Shown piece after piece: positions 55,150 through 63,653 of a DNA stretch of 64,000 nt. Position 1 is the stretch's first letter, and each line of letters starts with the position of its first letter. This stretch comes from Flavihumibacter fluminis. Its GTDB lineage: Bacteria; Bacteroidota; Bacteroidia; Chitinophagales; Chitinophagaceae. The stretch spans positions 868,001 through 932,000 of the forward strand of contig NZ_JAKEVY010000002.1 in assembly GCF_021491375.1 (NCBI RefSeq). Direction: 5' to 3'. Below the pieces are notes generated by a model that saw only the letters and a list, made by a program, of their open reading frames with translations, had not been told where the DNA came from and did no database searches. The position numbers and the translations under genes are program-made.

Positions 55150-56325
55150 ATGAGTCTGTATTCAAAAAGGGGAGTATCTGCACAGAAGGAAGAAGTTCAC
55201 AAAGCAACCGAAAAACTGGACCAGGGTCTGTATCCCCATGCATTTTGTAAAATATATCCGGATTATTTAGGAAATGATGCCGACTGGGTGAACCTGATGC
55301 ACGCAGATGGGGCCGGTACCAAAAGTATCCTGGCTTACCTGTATTGGAAACAGACTGGTAACCTGGAAGTGTGGAAAGGCATTGCGCAGGATGCCATCGT
55401 AATGAATATAGACGACCTGCTCTGTGTGGGTATTCATGATAATCTCTTGTTTTCCTCCACCATTGATCGCAATAAAGGCTTGATTCCGGGGGAAGTGCTG
55501 GAAGCCATCATCTCCGGAACCCAGGAATTCTTTGACCAGATGAAGACCTATGGGGTCAATATTCATTACCTGGGTGGGGAAACCGCGGATGTTGGTGATG
55601 TGGTGAGATCCATCGCGGTAAATGGTACCATGACTGCACGCTGGCCCAAAAACAAGCTGGTTACCAATGATTTGATTCAGGCAGGGGATGTGATTGTAGG
55701 ATTTTCAAGCGCCGGCCAGGCTAACTATGAAACAGCCTATAACAGTGGTATTGGAAGCAATGGGCTGACCAGCGCCCGGCATGATGCCCTGCATAAAGAC
55801 TATGCCCGCAATTTCCCGGAATCCTTTGATACCAACCTGAACGATGAAGTTGTGTATATCGGGCCACACCGGCTGACGGATTCCATTGAGGTACCAGGCT
55901 TCCCGACTACCGATATCGGGCATCTGCTGTTGAGTCCGACCCGCACCTATGCACCTCTCATGAAAGTCTTGCTGGATGAGCATTTCAGCGATATACACGG
56001 ATTGGTGCATTGCAGTGGAGGAGGACAGACCAAGTGCATGAAATACCTGCCGGCTCCCTTCAAAATCATCAAGGATAATCTGTTTGCGCCACCGGTTGTA
56101 TTTGACCTGTTGAAAGCTGCTTCGGGTAGCGATTGGCGGGAGATGTACCAGGTATTTAACATGGGGCATCGTCTGGAAGTTTTTACCAGTGAAAAAGCGG
56201 CGGACCAACTCCTGGCAGCAGGAGCAGCCCTTGGCCTGGAAGGCAAAATCGTGGGCAGAGTAGAAGCATCGGAAAAGAAAGAATTAGTTCTGCACAGTCC
56301 GGATGGCAGTATCGTAACCTATTAA
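55150..56325 (+). CDS. purM: Phosphoribosylformylglycinamidine cyclo-ligase-like protein (AIR synthase)
   Basis: 391 residues, the longer Bacteroidota form. The AIRS N-domain shows YSKRGVSAQKEEVHKAT, MHADGAGTKSILAYLYWK, QDAIVMNIDDLLCVG and GGETADVGDVVRSIAVNGTM. The C-domain has VIVGFSSAGQANYETAYNSG, SPTRTYAPLMKVLLDE, HGLVHCSGGGQTKCMKYLP and QVFNMGHRLEVF. It would make aminoimidazole ribotide in purine synthesis. The symbol is by family; biochemical identity is not proven. Confidence 0.88.
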   Translation: MSLYSKRGVSAQKEEVHKATEKLDQGLYPHAFCKIYPDYLGNDADWVNLMHADGAGTKSILAYLYWKQTGNLEVWKGIAQDAIVMNIDDLLCVGIHDNLLFSSTIDRNKGLIPGEVLEAIISGTQEFFDQMKTYGVNIHYLGGETADVGDVVRSIAVNGTMTARWPKNKLVTNDLIQAGDVIVGFSSAGQANYETAYNSGIGSNGLTSARHDALHKDYARNFPESFDTNLNDEVVYIGPHRLTDSIEVPGFPTTDIGHLLLSPTRTYAPLMKVLLDEHFSDIHGLVHCSGGGQTKCMKYLPAPFKIIKDNLFAPPVVFDLLKAASGSDWREMYQVFNMGHRLEVFTSEKAADQLLAAGAALGLEGKIVGRVEASEKKELVLHSPDGSIVTY

Positions 56326-56559
56326 TTTCGGTTACGCAACCGTTTTCGGTAGGCCCAGCCTGCATTTCAAGGCGCTATAAGTCATGCTTTAGCCTTGATA
56401 AGCAGATAATTATCCACAAAAGCTATGAGATCTGGAAGGCAAAACTTAACTTTGCAGACAGTTCTGGACCATTTTCGCCTATCTTTAACGTACACCTCGA
56501 CAACGATCGGCGAACCGTAAGCGTCTTACGAGCGTTATTCACTAAATTAATAGACAGGC
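56326..56559 (+). promoter_or_regulatory. rpoD promoter and leader region
   Basis: 234 noncoding bases before rpoD. Two candidate -7 boxes are seen: TAACTTTG at 56447-56454 (exact) and TATCTTTA at 56480-56487 (one mismatch). Neither has a clear TTTG at the right spacing. A perfect hairpin CGTAAG-CGT-CTTACG lies at 56516-56530, inside the leader, 29 bases before the ATG. Confidence 0.45.
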
Positions 56560-57417
56560 ATGAGGCAGCTAAAAATTGCTACACAGATTACCAACCGGGA
56601 CTCCCAGGCGGTAGAAAAGTATTTACAGGAAATCTCTAAAATCTCCATGATTACGCCGGAAGAGGAGACAACTCTTGCGCAGCGTATTAAGATGGGAGAT
56701 CAGAGAGCGCTGGACAAACTTGTTCAGGCCAACCTTCGTTTCGTAGTATCTGTGGCTAAGCAATATCAGCACCAGGGTTTGTCTCTGAGTGACCTCATCA
56801 ATGAAGGAAACCTCGGTTTGATCAAAGCTGCACAGCGTTTCGATGAAACCAAAGGTTTTAAATTCATTTCTTACGCTGTATGGTGGATTCGTCAGTCTAT
56901 TCTGCAGGCTTTGGCTGAGCAGGGACGTCTGGTTCGTCTGCCCCAGAATAAAATCGGAACTTATAACAAAGCGAATAAAGCTTATATGGCTTTCGAACAG
57001 GAGCATGAGCGTGAGCCTTCAACTGAAGAGCTGGCTGAGATCCTGGAGATGAGCGAAACTGAAATCAATAATATTTTCCAGAGCAATACCCGTCACACTT
57101 CTCTTGATGCGCCTGTTCACGAAGCAGAAGATGTAGCCATGGGTGATTTGCTGGAAGGAAGTGATGATACCGATGAAGACGTTATGCAGGATTCTCTGCG
57201 CAATGAAATCCGTCGCGTATTGAAATCACTGAGTCCCCGCGAAGCGGAAATCGTAAATGCTTATTTCGGTCTGGATGGCGAAAATGGTGTAACTATTGAG
57301 CAGATTGGTCAGAAATATGATCTTACCAAAGAGCGTATCCGCCAGATCAAGGAAAGAGCGATCAAGCGCCTGCAGAAGGCCCGCTACAGCAATGCATTGA
57401 AAGCATACCTGGGTTAA
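56560..57417 (+). CDS. rpoD: Primary RNA polymerase sigma factor (sigma-70/SigA)
   Basis: 285 residues, the short primary sigma typical of Bacteroidota, without region 1.1. Region 1.2 is SQAVEKYLQEISKISMITPEEE. Region 2 has ANLRFVVSVAKQYQHQGLSL, LINEGNLGLIKAAQRFDETKG and FKFISYAVWWIRQSILQAL. Region 3 follows with LPQNKIGTYNKANKAY. Region 4 has SPREAEIVNAYFGLDGE and LTKERIRQIKERAIKRLQ for the -33 contact. It directs transcription from TTTG/TAnnTTTG promoters like those found across this window. Confidence 0.97.
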   Translation: MRQLKIATQITNRDSQAVEKYLQEISKISMITPEEETTLAQRIKMGDQRALDKLVQANLRFVVSVAKQYQHQGLSLSDLINEGNLGLIKAAQRFDETKGFKFISYAVWWIRQSILQALAEQGRLVRLPQNKIGTYNKANKAYMAFEQEHEREPSTEELAEILEMSETEINNIFQSNTRHTSLDAPVHEAEDVAMGDLLEGSDDTDEDVMQDSLRNEIRRVLKSLSPREAEIVNAYFGLDGENGVTIEQIGQKYDLTKERIRQIKERAIKRLQKARYSNALKAYLG

Positions 57418-57441
57418 TATCCCGGTTTCAAGATAACTACG

Positions 57442-57476
57442 GGCCATCTCTTTCAAAGGAGATGGCCTTTGTTTTT
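57442..57476 (+). terminator. Terminator of rpoD
   Basis: A perfect 9-bp stem GGCCATCTC/GAGATGGCC with an 8-base loop, followed by TTTGTTTTT. Confidence 0.94.
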
Positions 57477-57508
57477 AACCTTTTCCGAAGCTTCTTGTTA
57501 TATCGCAT

Positions 57509-58390
57509 ATGCGCATCCTTTTGTTAACCCTTATCTTTCTAACCACCCTGGTGGCCTGTGAACGGTCGGTTGATTTCGATCTGGATAAACAGGAGCCCAA
57601 ACTGGTGGTAGAAGCTACCATTGAAGCCAGGCAGGCGCCCCTTGTATTTTTATCCCGCAGCCTTGATTTTTTCAGTGAGATCAATCCCGAAATCCTGACG
57701 GGCTCTTTTGTACGGAATGCCATTGTGCGCATTTCCAATGGATCCAGAACACATCAACTGAAGGAATACAGCATACCAACGCCGGCCGGCACCATTATTT
57801 ACTATTCGATTGATTCATCCAACCTGGCAACAGCTTTCCCGGGTGTGGAAGGAACTTCTTACCGGCTCGAGATTGAAGTAGATGGTAAAACCTATACTGC
57901 CACCACTACTATCCCGGTACATGCTAAAACAGTGGATTCGATTTGGTGGAGGCCCTCAGAGAATAACCCGGATACCAACAAAGTGGTCTTATGGGCAAGG
58001 GTAACAGATCCTCCGGGATTCGGAAACTATATCCGCTTTTTCACCTCTACCAATGGCGGTCCTTTTAATCCGGGATTCAACTCGGTATTTGATGACCAGA
58101 TCGTGGATGGCAGCAGGTACGATATCCAGGTAGAAAAAGGAATTAACCGCAATGAAGAAATTGATTTCGAAACCTATTCCTTCTTTGACAAAGGTGATAC
58201 GGTTATTCTGAAATTCACCAATATTGACAAAGCCAACTATGATTTCTGGCGTACCATGGAATACAATTATGGATCTATTGGTAGTCCGTTTGGCAATCCC
58301 ACCAAGGTATTAAGCAATATCAGTGGCGGTGCCCTTGGTTATTTTGGGGGCTATTCCGTGCAGTTTGATACACTGGTTATCCCCAGGTGA
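57509..58390 (+). CDS. DUF4249 family lipoprotein
   Basis: 293 residues. A lipobox TLVACE near residue 16 predicts a lipoprotein. The domain shows the family pattern KLVVEATIEARQAPLVFLSRS, then NAIVRISNG, YRLEIEVDGKTYTATTTIPV, DSIWWRP, FGNYIRFFT and a C-terminal part with VLSNISGGALGYFGGYSV. DUF4249 proteins usually stand next to a TonB-dependent receptor and may help uptake at the cell surface. No receptor gene is adjacent here. Confidence 0.87.
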   Translation: MRILLLTLIFLTTLVACERSVDFDLDKQEPKLVVEATIEARQAPLVFLSRSLDFFSEINPEILTGSFVRNAIVRISNGSRTHQLKEYSIPTPAGTIIYYSIDSSNLATAFPGVEGTSYRLEIEVDGKTYTATTTIPVHAKTVDSIWWRPSENNPDTNKVVLWARVTDPPGFGNYIRFFTSTNGGPFNPGFNSVFDDQIVDGSRYDIQVEKGINRNEEIDFETYSFFDKGDTVILKFTNIDKANYDFWRTMEYNYGSIGSPFGNPTKVLSNISGGALGYFGGYSVQFDTLVIPR

Positions 58391-58422
58391 TTTCCCTCAC
58401 ACTGATTTAACATATTTGCCCC

Positions 58423-58430
58423 TATTTTTG
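58423..58430 (+). promoter_or_regulatory. -7 box of trxB
   Basis: TATTTTTG, an exact match, 23 bases before the ATG at 58454. ACTG at 58401-58404 is the only sequence near the -33 position and is a weak match. Confidence 0.5.
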
Positions 58431-58453
58431 CAGGCCGTAAATTTTTCAACCGT

Positions 58454-59407
58454 ATGGACAATCAAGCAAACGAACACGTACACTGTTTAATCATAGGCTC
58501 TGGTCCCGCTGGATACACAGCCGCTATATATGCCTCCCGTGCTGCACTGAAACCGGTATTGTACCAGGGAATTCAGCCAGGCGGACAGTTAACCATCACT
58601 ACAGAAGTAGAAAACTATCCTGGTTATGCCGAGGGCGTACAGGGACCGGAAATGATGGTGGATTTTGAAAAGCAGGCCAAGCGCATGGGAGCTGATATCC
58701 GTTATGGATTGGCAACCAGCGTCGATTTTTCAAAGCGCCCCTTCAGTGTGGTAATAGATGAAGAGAAAACCATCACAGCAGATTCAGTGATCATTGCAAC
58801 CGGTGCATCTGCCAAATGGCTGGGTATAGAAAGTGAGCAGCGCCTCAATGGATTTGGAGTAAGTGCCTGCGCGGTATGTGATGGCTTCTTCTTTAAAGGA
58901 AGAGAAGTGGCCATTGTTGGTGCGGGTGATACTGCCTGTGAGGAAGCGATCTATCTATCCAAACTGGCTACGCGGGTGCATATGATCGTGCGCAAAGGGG
59001 AAGATGGTATGAAGGCATCTAAAGTGATGCAGGATCGCGTAAAAGCAACTCCCAATATTACCATTTACTGGAACAGTGAAACAGATGAGATCCTGGGTGA
59101 TAAAAAAGTAGAAGGTGTGCGAATCAAGAATAACCTTACGGGAGAAAAGACAGAAATCCCGGTAGGAGGTTTCTTTGTAGCGATTGGTCACCAGCCCAAT
59201 TCAGATATTTTCAAAGGATGGCTGGACATGGATGAAGCTGGTTATATCAAAACGGTGCCCGGAACCTCCAAAACCAACGTGGAAGGGGTTTTTGCGGCGG
59301 GCGACGTGCAGGATAAGATCTATCGCCAGGCTGTAACGGCGGCGGGTAGTGGCTGTATGGCAGCCCTGGATGCAGAGCGTTTTCTGTCTGCTACCGGTAT
59401 CGTTTAA
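58454..59407 (+). CDS. trxB: Thioredoxin-disulfide reductase
   Basis: 317 residues. FAD-binding GSGPAG at 15-20, redox-active Cys pair CAVC at 139-142 (the common CATC form is altered, as usual in Bacteroidota), NADPH site VGAGDTACEEAIYLSK, and the second FAD motif VFAAGDVQDKIYRQAVTAAG. It passes electrons from NADPH to thioredoxin in the cytoplasm. A terminator-like hairpin follows before folB. Confidence 0.96.
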   Translation: MDNQANEHVHCLIIGSGPAGYTAAIYASRAALKPVLYQGIQPGGQLTITTEVENYPGYAEGVQGPEMMVDFEKQAKRMGADIRYGLATSVDFSKRPFSVVIDEEKTITADSVIIATGASAKWLGIESEQRLNGFGVSACAVCDGFFFKGREVAIVGAGDTACEEAIYLSKLATRVHMIVRKGEDGMKASKVMQDRVKATPNITIYWNSETDEILGDKKVEGVRIKNNLTGEKTEIPVGGFFVAIGHQPNSDIFKGWLDMDEAGYIKTVPGTSKTNVEGVFAAGDVQDKIYRQAVTAAGSGCMAALDAERFLSATGIV

Positions 59408-59441
59408 AAAAATTAATACGGCAGTCTATGCCGGAATCAAT

Positions 59442-59477
59442 AATTTGGCGGCCTGTAAAGCCGCCAAATTTGTTTTT
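59442..59477 (+). terminator. Terminator-like hairpin between trxB and folB, abutting the folB start codon
   Basis: A perfect 11-bp stem AATTTGGCGGC/GCCGCCAAATT with a 7-base loop is followed by TGTTTTT, and the next three bases are the folB ATG. It is either the trxB terminator or an attenuator of folB. Confidence 0.85.
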
Positions 59478-59834
59478 ATGGTAACCGTCCATCTTCATCA
59501 GTTAATCTTTCATGGCTTCCATGGATTGTATCCGGGCGAAGAAATAATCGGGAATGATTTTGAAGTGAACCTGGATGTTGAATACCATGTAAAAAAAGAC
59601 AAGTACGACAGTCTCAAGCACCTGGTCAATTACGAAGAAGTGTATGAGATCGTCAAAGCTAGAATGGCAATAAACACCCCTTTGCTGGAAGAAATTGCAG
59701 ACTCCATTATTGGCAAGATTCACCACCGGTTCAGCAATGTTACCCGGATTACGATCAGCATTTACAAACTAAATGCACCCATCCCGCATTTCAATGGGAA
59801 AGTTGGAATCAGTATTGATCGTATTTTTGACTGA
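59478..59834 (+). CDS. folB: Dihydroneopterin aldolase
   Basis: 118 residues from the ATG at 59478; a longer in-frame start lies inside trxB. Family motifs are VTVHLHQLIFHGFHGLYPGEE, with the conserved HG and E, then VNYEEVYEIVKARM, TPLLEEIADSI and FSNVTRITISIYKLNAPIP. It makes the pterin precursor of folate. Its start directly follows a hairpin and T-run, leaving no room for a Shine-Dalgarno site. The TPR gene starts one base after its stop. Confidence 0.92.
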   Translation: MVTVHLHQLIFHGFHGLYPGEEIIGNDFEVNLDVEYHVKKDKYDSLKHLVNYEEVYEIVKARMAINTPLLEEIADSIIGKIHHRFSNVTRITISIYKLNAPIPHFNGKVGISIDRIFD

Positions 59835-59835
59835 C

Positions 59836-60594
59836 ATGAAGAAGATCCTGTTACTCTTTTGTTGTACCTGGTGTTTGCTGATAACCGGCTGGTCGCAGGA
59901 TGTGAAGCAGTTGCTTCAAAAAGGCGAAGAACTCGAAGCTGGCTTGAAAGATGAAACAGCCTATCAGCAATACCTGAAAGTACTTGAATTGCAGCCCAAC
60001 AATCATACGGCCCTCTATAAAGCCAGTATACTGGCCGACAGGTTGGGCAATCGGCTCAGTGATAAAGAGCAACGAAACCGCTATTACAGAACAGCCTATA
60101 AATACGCCTCCAAAGCCCTGCAGTTGTATCCGCAATCAGCGGATGCCCATTTTGCGATGTCGGTATCCCTGGGCAGGGTGGCCCTGATGAGTTCAGGAAA
60201 AGAACTCGTGGAGTCGGTTAAGAAAATCAAATATCATGCGGACCGTGGGATACAGCTCAATCCAACTGATTTCAGGCCTTATCATGTATTGGGCAGGTGG
60301 TATTATGAGATATCCAACCTGGGAAGTTTCAAAAGAGGCGCTGTGAAATTATTTTATGGAGCCTTTCCGGATGCCAGTTTTGAACTCTCTGCCAAAGCGT
60401 ATGAAAAAAGTTTATCATTGAATCCTTCCTTTATTCTGAACTACCTGGAACTGGCGCGTACCTATGATCAGCTGGATCAACGCACCAGGGCAATTGAAAT
60501 GCTGAAGAAACTGCAATACCTTCCCGCCAAGATGGAAGATGATCAGCGTATCAAGGAGGAGGGCAAAAAACTGCTGCAGAAATTAAGTGCCTGA
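59836..60594 (+). CDS. Secreted TPR protein resembling eukaryotic RMDN family
   Basis: 252 residues. A signal peptide (MKKILLLFCCTWCLLITGWSQ) is followed by helical repeats: QYLKVLELQPNNHTALYKAS, YKYASKALQLYPQSADAHFAM, then the unusual stretch ADRGIQLNPTDFRPYHVLGR WYYEIS, KLFYGAFPDASFELSAKAYE and KSLSLNPSFILNYLELARTY. The WYYE/GxFPDAS/AYEKSLSLNP order resembles the TPR domain of RMDN1-3 (PTPIP51) rather than ordinary TPRs. Function in bacteria unknown. It follows folB by one base. Confidence 0.75.
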   Translation: MKKILLLFCCTWCLLITGWSQDVKQLLQKGEELEAGLKDETAYQQYLKVLELQPNNHTALYKASILADRLGNRLSDKEQRNRYYRTAYKYASKALQLYPQSADAHFAMSVSLGRVALMSSGKELVESVKKIKYHADRGIQLNPTDFRPYHVLGRWYYEISNLGSFKRGAVKLFYGAFPDASFELSAKAYEKSLSLNPSFILNYLELARTYDQLDQRTRAIEMLKKLQYLPAKMEDDQRIKEEGKKLLQKLSA

Positions 60595-60626
60595 CCCCAT
60601 AAAGGCGTATTATTGCAGCATAGGTT

Positions 60627-61472
60627 ATGTCATATACAACCAACTATAGTATTGAATTAGAAGGGCCTGAAGCGGTGACGGACAAGCGATTGCTGGTTCA
60701 GCAGACAGAAGCGGGTTTTCGCCTGTTTGGTTATACTGCAAACCACCAGCCGCTCCTGCTGGAAGTGATACAGTTTGATGAAGGAGCCGAAGCGATGGAT
60801 GCTGCACTGGCAGACTGGATTGCAGAAAAGAAAGACTGGTTAAGGCAATGGCAGCAGGTGGATTTCATCTATCAATCTCCCCAGGCAGTTTTGATACCAG
60901 CCGCATTGTATGGAAATGATAATGGCAAGGAATGGCTGGATTGCCAGTTTGGGGATCTGTTCAAAGGCACCACGCTGACCGATTTGCATGCAGATGCATC
61001 TCATTATACTGTTTTTCGGTTATCCGCCACCGTTTATTCGGCATTGGCGGGTGCGCATCCCAATAGCACACACCGGCACCAGCTAACCTGCTGGATGCAG
61101 CAATTGAATCAGTTGCAGCATCCTGAATCAGGCATCCTTTACCTGGTAATTGATCAGCATATTATTTATGCCGCCCTGCATCACGGAGGATGGAAGTTCT
61201 TTCAGCAGTTTGAATACCACTCGCCGGATGATGTAAGTTATCTGGTGTTGTCGCTGCTGCAGCAAGCCGGATTATCGGCTGAAACGACGCCTGTTATTTG
61301 GTCGGGCTGGATGGATAGTTCAAGCGCACTTTATTTGGATCTGTACAAATACCTCGGCAATCTGAAACTGGATGTGCAACCGGAAACGTTTCAATTAAAT
61401 GAACGCCAGCTGCAGGGAATGCAGCCTCATTTTTTCACTCCCCTAATTCAGGCAGCGGTATGCGTATCATAA
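60627..61472 (+). CDS. DUF3822 family protein
   Basis: 281 residues, no signal. The family is known from its regular position before rsmD in Bacteroidota. Visible sequence: FDEGAEAMDAALADWIAE, LYLVIDQHIIYAALHHGGWK, FFQQFEYHSPDDVSYLVLSLL and LDLYKYLGNLKLDVQPE. The strand-turn-strand pattern around LVIDQHIIYAALHHG recalls an actin-like fold, as in pilus-assembly ATPase-like proteins, but that is only a suggestion. It overlaps rsmD by 13 bases. Confidence 0.83.
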   Translation: MSYTTNYSIELEGPEAVTDKRLLVQQTEAGFRLFGYTANHQPLLLEVIQFDEGAEAMDAALADWIAEKKDWLRQWQQVDFIYQSPQAVLIPAALYGNDNGKEWLDCQFGDLFKGTTLTDLHADASHYTVFRLSATVYSALAGAHPNSTHRHQLTCWMQQLNQLQHPESGILYLVIDQHIIYAALHHGGWKFFQQFEYHSPDDVSYLVLSLLQQAGLSAETTPVIWSGWMDSSSALYLDLYKYLGNLKLDVQPETFQLNERQLQGMQPHFFTPLIQAAVCVS

Positions 61473-62002
61473 GTGGAAAATTCGGGGGACGAAAAATAAG
61501 TCCGCCTGCCAACATGCCGTATACCCGGCCTACAACAGATATCGCGAAAGAAGGACTCTTCAATATACTGCAGAACAATATTGAGTTTGAAGGAGCCAAA
61601 ACCCTGGATCTGTTTGGTGGCACAGGCAGCATCAGTTATGAGCTGGCTTCGAGGGGTGCTGCGGAACAGGTGATTGTGGAGAAGGATCCTTCGATGCATG
61701 CGTTTATCTCTAAAACAGTGGAGCAGTTGGGACTAACAGAAACCATCCGGGTGGTTCGCATGGATGTGTTCAAGTATATGGAAAGCTGCACGGATCAGTA
61801 TGATTTTATATTTGCGGGTCCGCCGTATGCACTCACCACCATTGATGAGTTACCCAAAAAAGTGGTGGAGAAACAATTGCTCAAACCCGGAGGAATGTTT
61901 GTGCTGGAACACACGCCCCGTAATAATTACCAGGGATATGAATGGTTTGTGCAGGAGCGCAATTACGGAACTACTGTATTCTCTTTTTTCATCAATCGGT
62001 AA
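61460..62002 (+). CDS. rsmD: 16S rRNA (guanine(966)-N2)-methyltransferase RsmD-like
   Basis: 180 residues. It has MRIISGKFGGRKISPPANMP and TRPTTDIAKEGLFNIL at the start, the SAM site LDLFGGTGSISYELASRGA, and VIVEKDPSM. The catalytic motif expected as [DN]PPY reads FAGPPYAL, with G120 where D or N is normal (codon GGT at 61817-61819). It normally methylates G966 of 16S rRNA. With Gly at that site its activity is doubtful. It starts inside the DUF3822 gene and ends 2 bases before the cyclo-ligase gene. Confidence 0.88.
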   Translation: MRIISGKFGGRKISPPANMPYTRPTTDIAKEGLFNILQNNIEFEGAKTLDLFGGTGSISYELASRGAAEQVIVEKDPSMHAFISKTVEQLGLTETIRVVRMDVFKYMESCTDQYDFIFAGPPYALTTIDELPKKVVEKQLLKPGGMFVLEHTPRNNYQGYEWFVQERNYGTTVFSFFINR

Positions 62003-62004
62003 GT

Positions 62005-62577
62005 ATGACGAAAGCAGCCCTGAGAGCCGAATTCCTGAAGCGCCGCATGGCGTTGGCGGAACAGGAGAGGAGTCGCCTGGATGATCTGATCCTGATCCTT
62101 TTTCAGCAATGGTATTGGCCAGACCAGCTGCAAATGGTTTTGTCTTATTGGCCGCTAAGAGAAAGAGCAGAACCCAATACTTTTTTACTGACAGATTTCA
62201 TGGAGTTCCGGATTCCGGAACTGCGGTTATGCTACCCTGTTATCAATGCCAAAGCCTCCACAATGGAAGCGAGGCTGGTAGACATGGACACCGATTATGT
62301 GAAAAATCAATATGGAATTGCAGAGCCGAAAACTGAGGAGGTAATAGCACCCATTGAACTGGACCTGGTATTGGTGCCCTTGCTGGCGGTGGATAAAAAA
62401 GGGTACCGCCTGGGATATGGAAAAGGCTTTTACGATCGCTACCTGTCACAGGTAAGAACTGATTGTTATACCCTGGGAATTAGTTATTTTGAACCGGTAG
62501 AGGAGATCCCGGAGCGGGATGAATATGATCTGCCACTGAATGGCTGTTTAACCCCGGATGCATTTTATGAATTTTAA
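62005..62577 (+). CDS. 5-formyltetrahydrofolate cyclo-ligase
   Basis: 190 residues from the ATG at 62005. The family motif GYRLGYGKGFYDRYL lies near residue 131. The N-terminal TKAALRAEFLKRRMALAEQER and the segments LVLVPLLAVDKKG and LGISYFEPVEEIPERDEYD are typical. It converts 5-formyl-THF to methenyl-THF with ATP, salvaging folate. It sits in a run of five genes, from DUF3822 to rnr, with tiny gaps or overlaps, and overlaps lpxK. Confidence 0.93.
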   Translation: MTKAALRAEFLKRRMALAEQERSRLDDLILILFQQWYWPDQLQMVLSYWPLRERAEPNTFLLTDFMEFRIPELRLCYPVINAKASTMEARLVDMDTDYVKNQYGIAEPKTEEVIAPIELDLVLVPLLAVDKKGYRLGYGKGFYDRYLSQVRTDCYTLGISYFEPVEEIPERDEYDLPLNGCLTPDAFYEF

Positions 62578-63643
62578 TTTTCCCTTGCTGAAGCCCCTGC
62601 GGATCTTGTTGTTTCCGTTTTCACTGGTTTACTGGCTGGCCATTTTTGTACGCAATAAACTCTATGATGCAAATATCCTGAAAGCTGCAAAGTTTAATAT
62701 TCCCATTGTATGCGTGGGTAATATTGCTGCAGGCGGAACCGGTAAATCGCCTATGGTGGAATGGATCCTGCGACAGTTTGAAAAGGAACTGCAACTCGCA
62801 ACTCTGAGCAGGGGGTATAAGCGTAAAACCAGGGGCTATGCGCTGGCCAATGAAACCACCACTGCATTGGAAATTGGGGATGAACCCATGCAGTTTCACC
62901 TGAAGTTTCCGGATGTTTCAGTAGCGGTTGGAGAAGAAAGGGTAGTGGCAGTACCCTTGTTGCTGCATGATCGTCCGGATACCAAATTGATTGTGCTGGA
63001 TGATGCATATCAGCATCGGGCGATTGAGGCGGGGTTGAATATTGTGCTAACAGATTACAGTAATTTATACACGCGCGACTGGTACCTGCCAACAGGAGAT
63101 CTGAGAGATGAAAAGCGAAGTGCCGCCAGGGCGGACCTGATCGTGGTAACCAAATGCCCGCTTAACCTGAGCCAGGAAGATGCAGAACTGATCCGGCAGG
63201 AATTGAATCCGGCTCCTCATCAGCAGGTGTTTTTTTCGGGCATCACCTATGGCAAACCCTACCAGTTGGTGGACAGACAGGAAACAGTATTAAGTGCTGA
63301 AATGGAAGTGTTGCTGGTAACCGGTATTGCGAATCCCAAGCCACTTAAACGTTATCTGGCCAACCAGGTAGGCAGTTATGAACAACTGGCCTATAGTGAT
63401 CACCATATTTTCACCATTGACGATATAAAAGAGATCCAGCGAAAATTCAACCAGTTGGGAGGGGGGCAGAAATTGATCCTGACCACTGAAAAGGATGCGG
63501 TTCGCTTAATTAAATTCCAGCAGGAACTGAGGGACTGGCCGATCTATGTGTTGCCCATCGAAATGACATTTTTATTTGATGCGGGGGACCGGGTTCGCAC
63601 GATAATCGGTACATTTAGTAAACAGTATTCTCCTTCTGCTTAA
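62558..63643 (+). CDS. lpxK: Tetraacyldisaccharide 4'-kinase
   Basis: 361 residues (ATG at 62567 is equally possible and gives 358). After a hydrophobic N-terminal helix (about 10-31) the Walker A is GNIAAGGTGKSP at 54-65, followed by LATLSRGYKRKTRGYAL, GDEPMQFHLKFPDVSVAVGEERV, LIVLDDAYQHRAI (Walker B and DxxH) and DYSNLYTRDWYLPTGDLRD. It phosphorylates the lipid A precursor at the 4' position on the inner membrane. The start overlaps the cyclo-ligase gene by 20 bases. Confidence 0.96.
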   Translation: MHFMNFNFPLLKPLRILLFPFSLVYWLAIFVRNKLYDANILKAAKFNIPIVCVGNIAAGGTGKSPMVEWILRQFEKELQLATLSRGYKRKTRGYALANETTTALEIGDEPMQFHLKFPDVSVAVGEERVVAVPLLLHDRPDTKLIVLDDAYQHRAIEAGLNIVLTDYSNLYTRDWYLPTGDLRDEKRSAARADLIVVTKCPLNLSQEDAELIRQELNPAPHQQVFFSGITYGKPYQLVDRQETVLSAEMEVLLVTGIANPKPLKRYLANQVGSYEQLAYSDHHIFTIDDIKEIQRKFNQLGGGQKLILTTEKDAVRLIKFQQELRDWPIYVLPIEMTFLFDAGDRVRTIIGTFSKQYSPSA

Positions 63644-63653
63644 CTATGAAAAA

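Noticed and set aside
54933-55250. Plus-strand frame with ETSDVRCETSDVR repeats
   Set aside because: Repeat-derived and overlapping the start regions of two certain genes.
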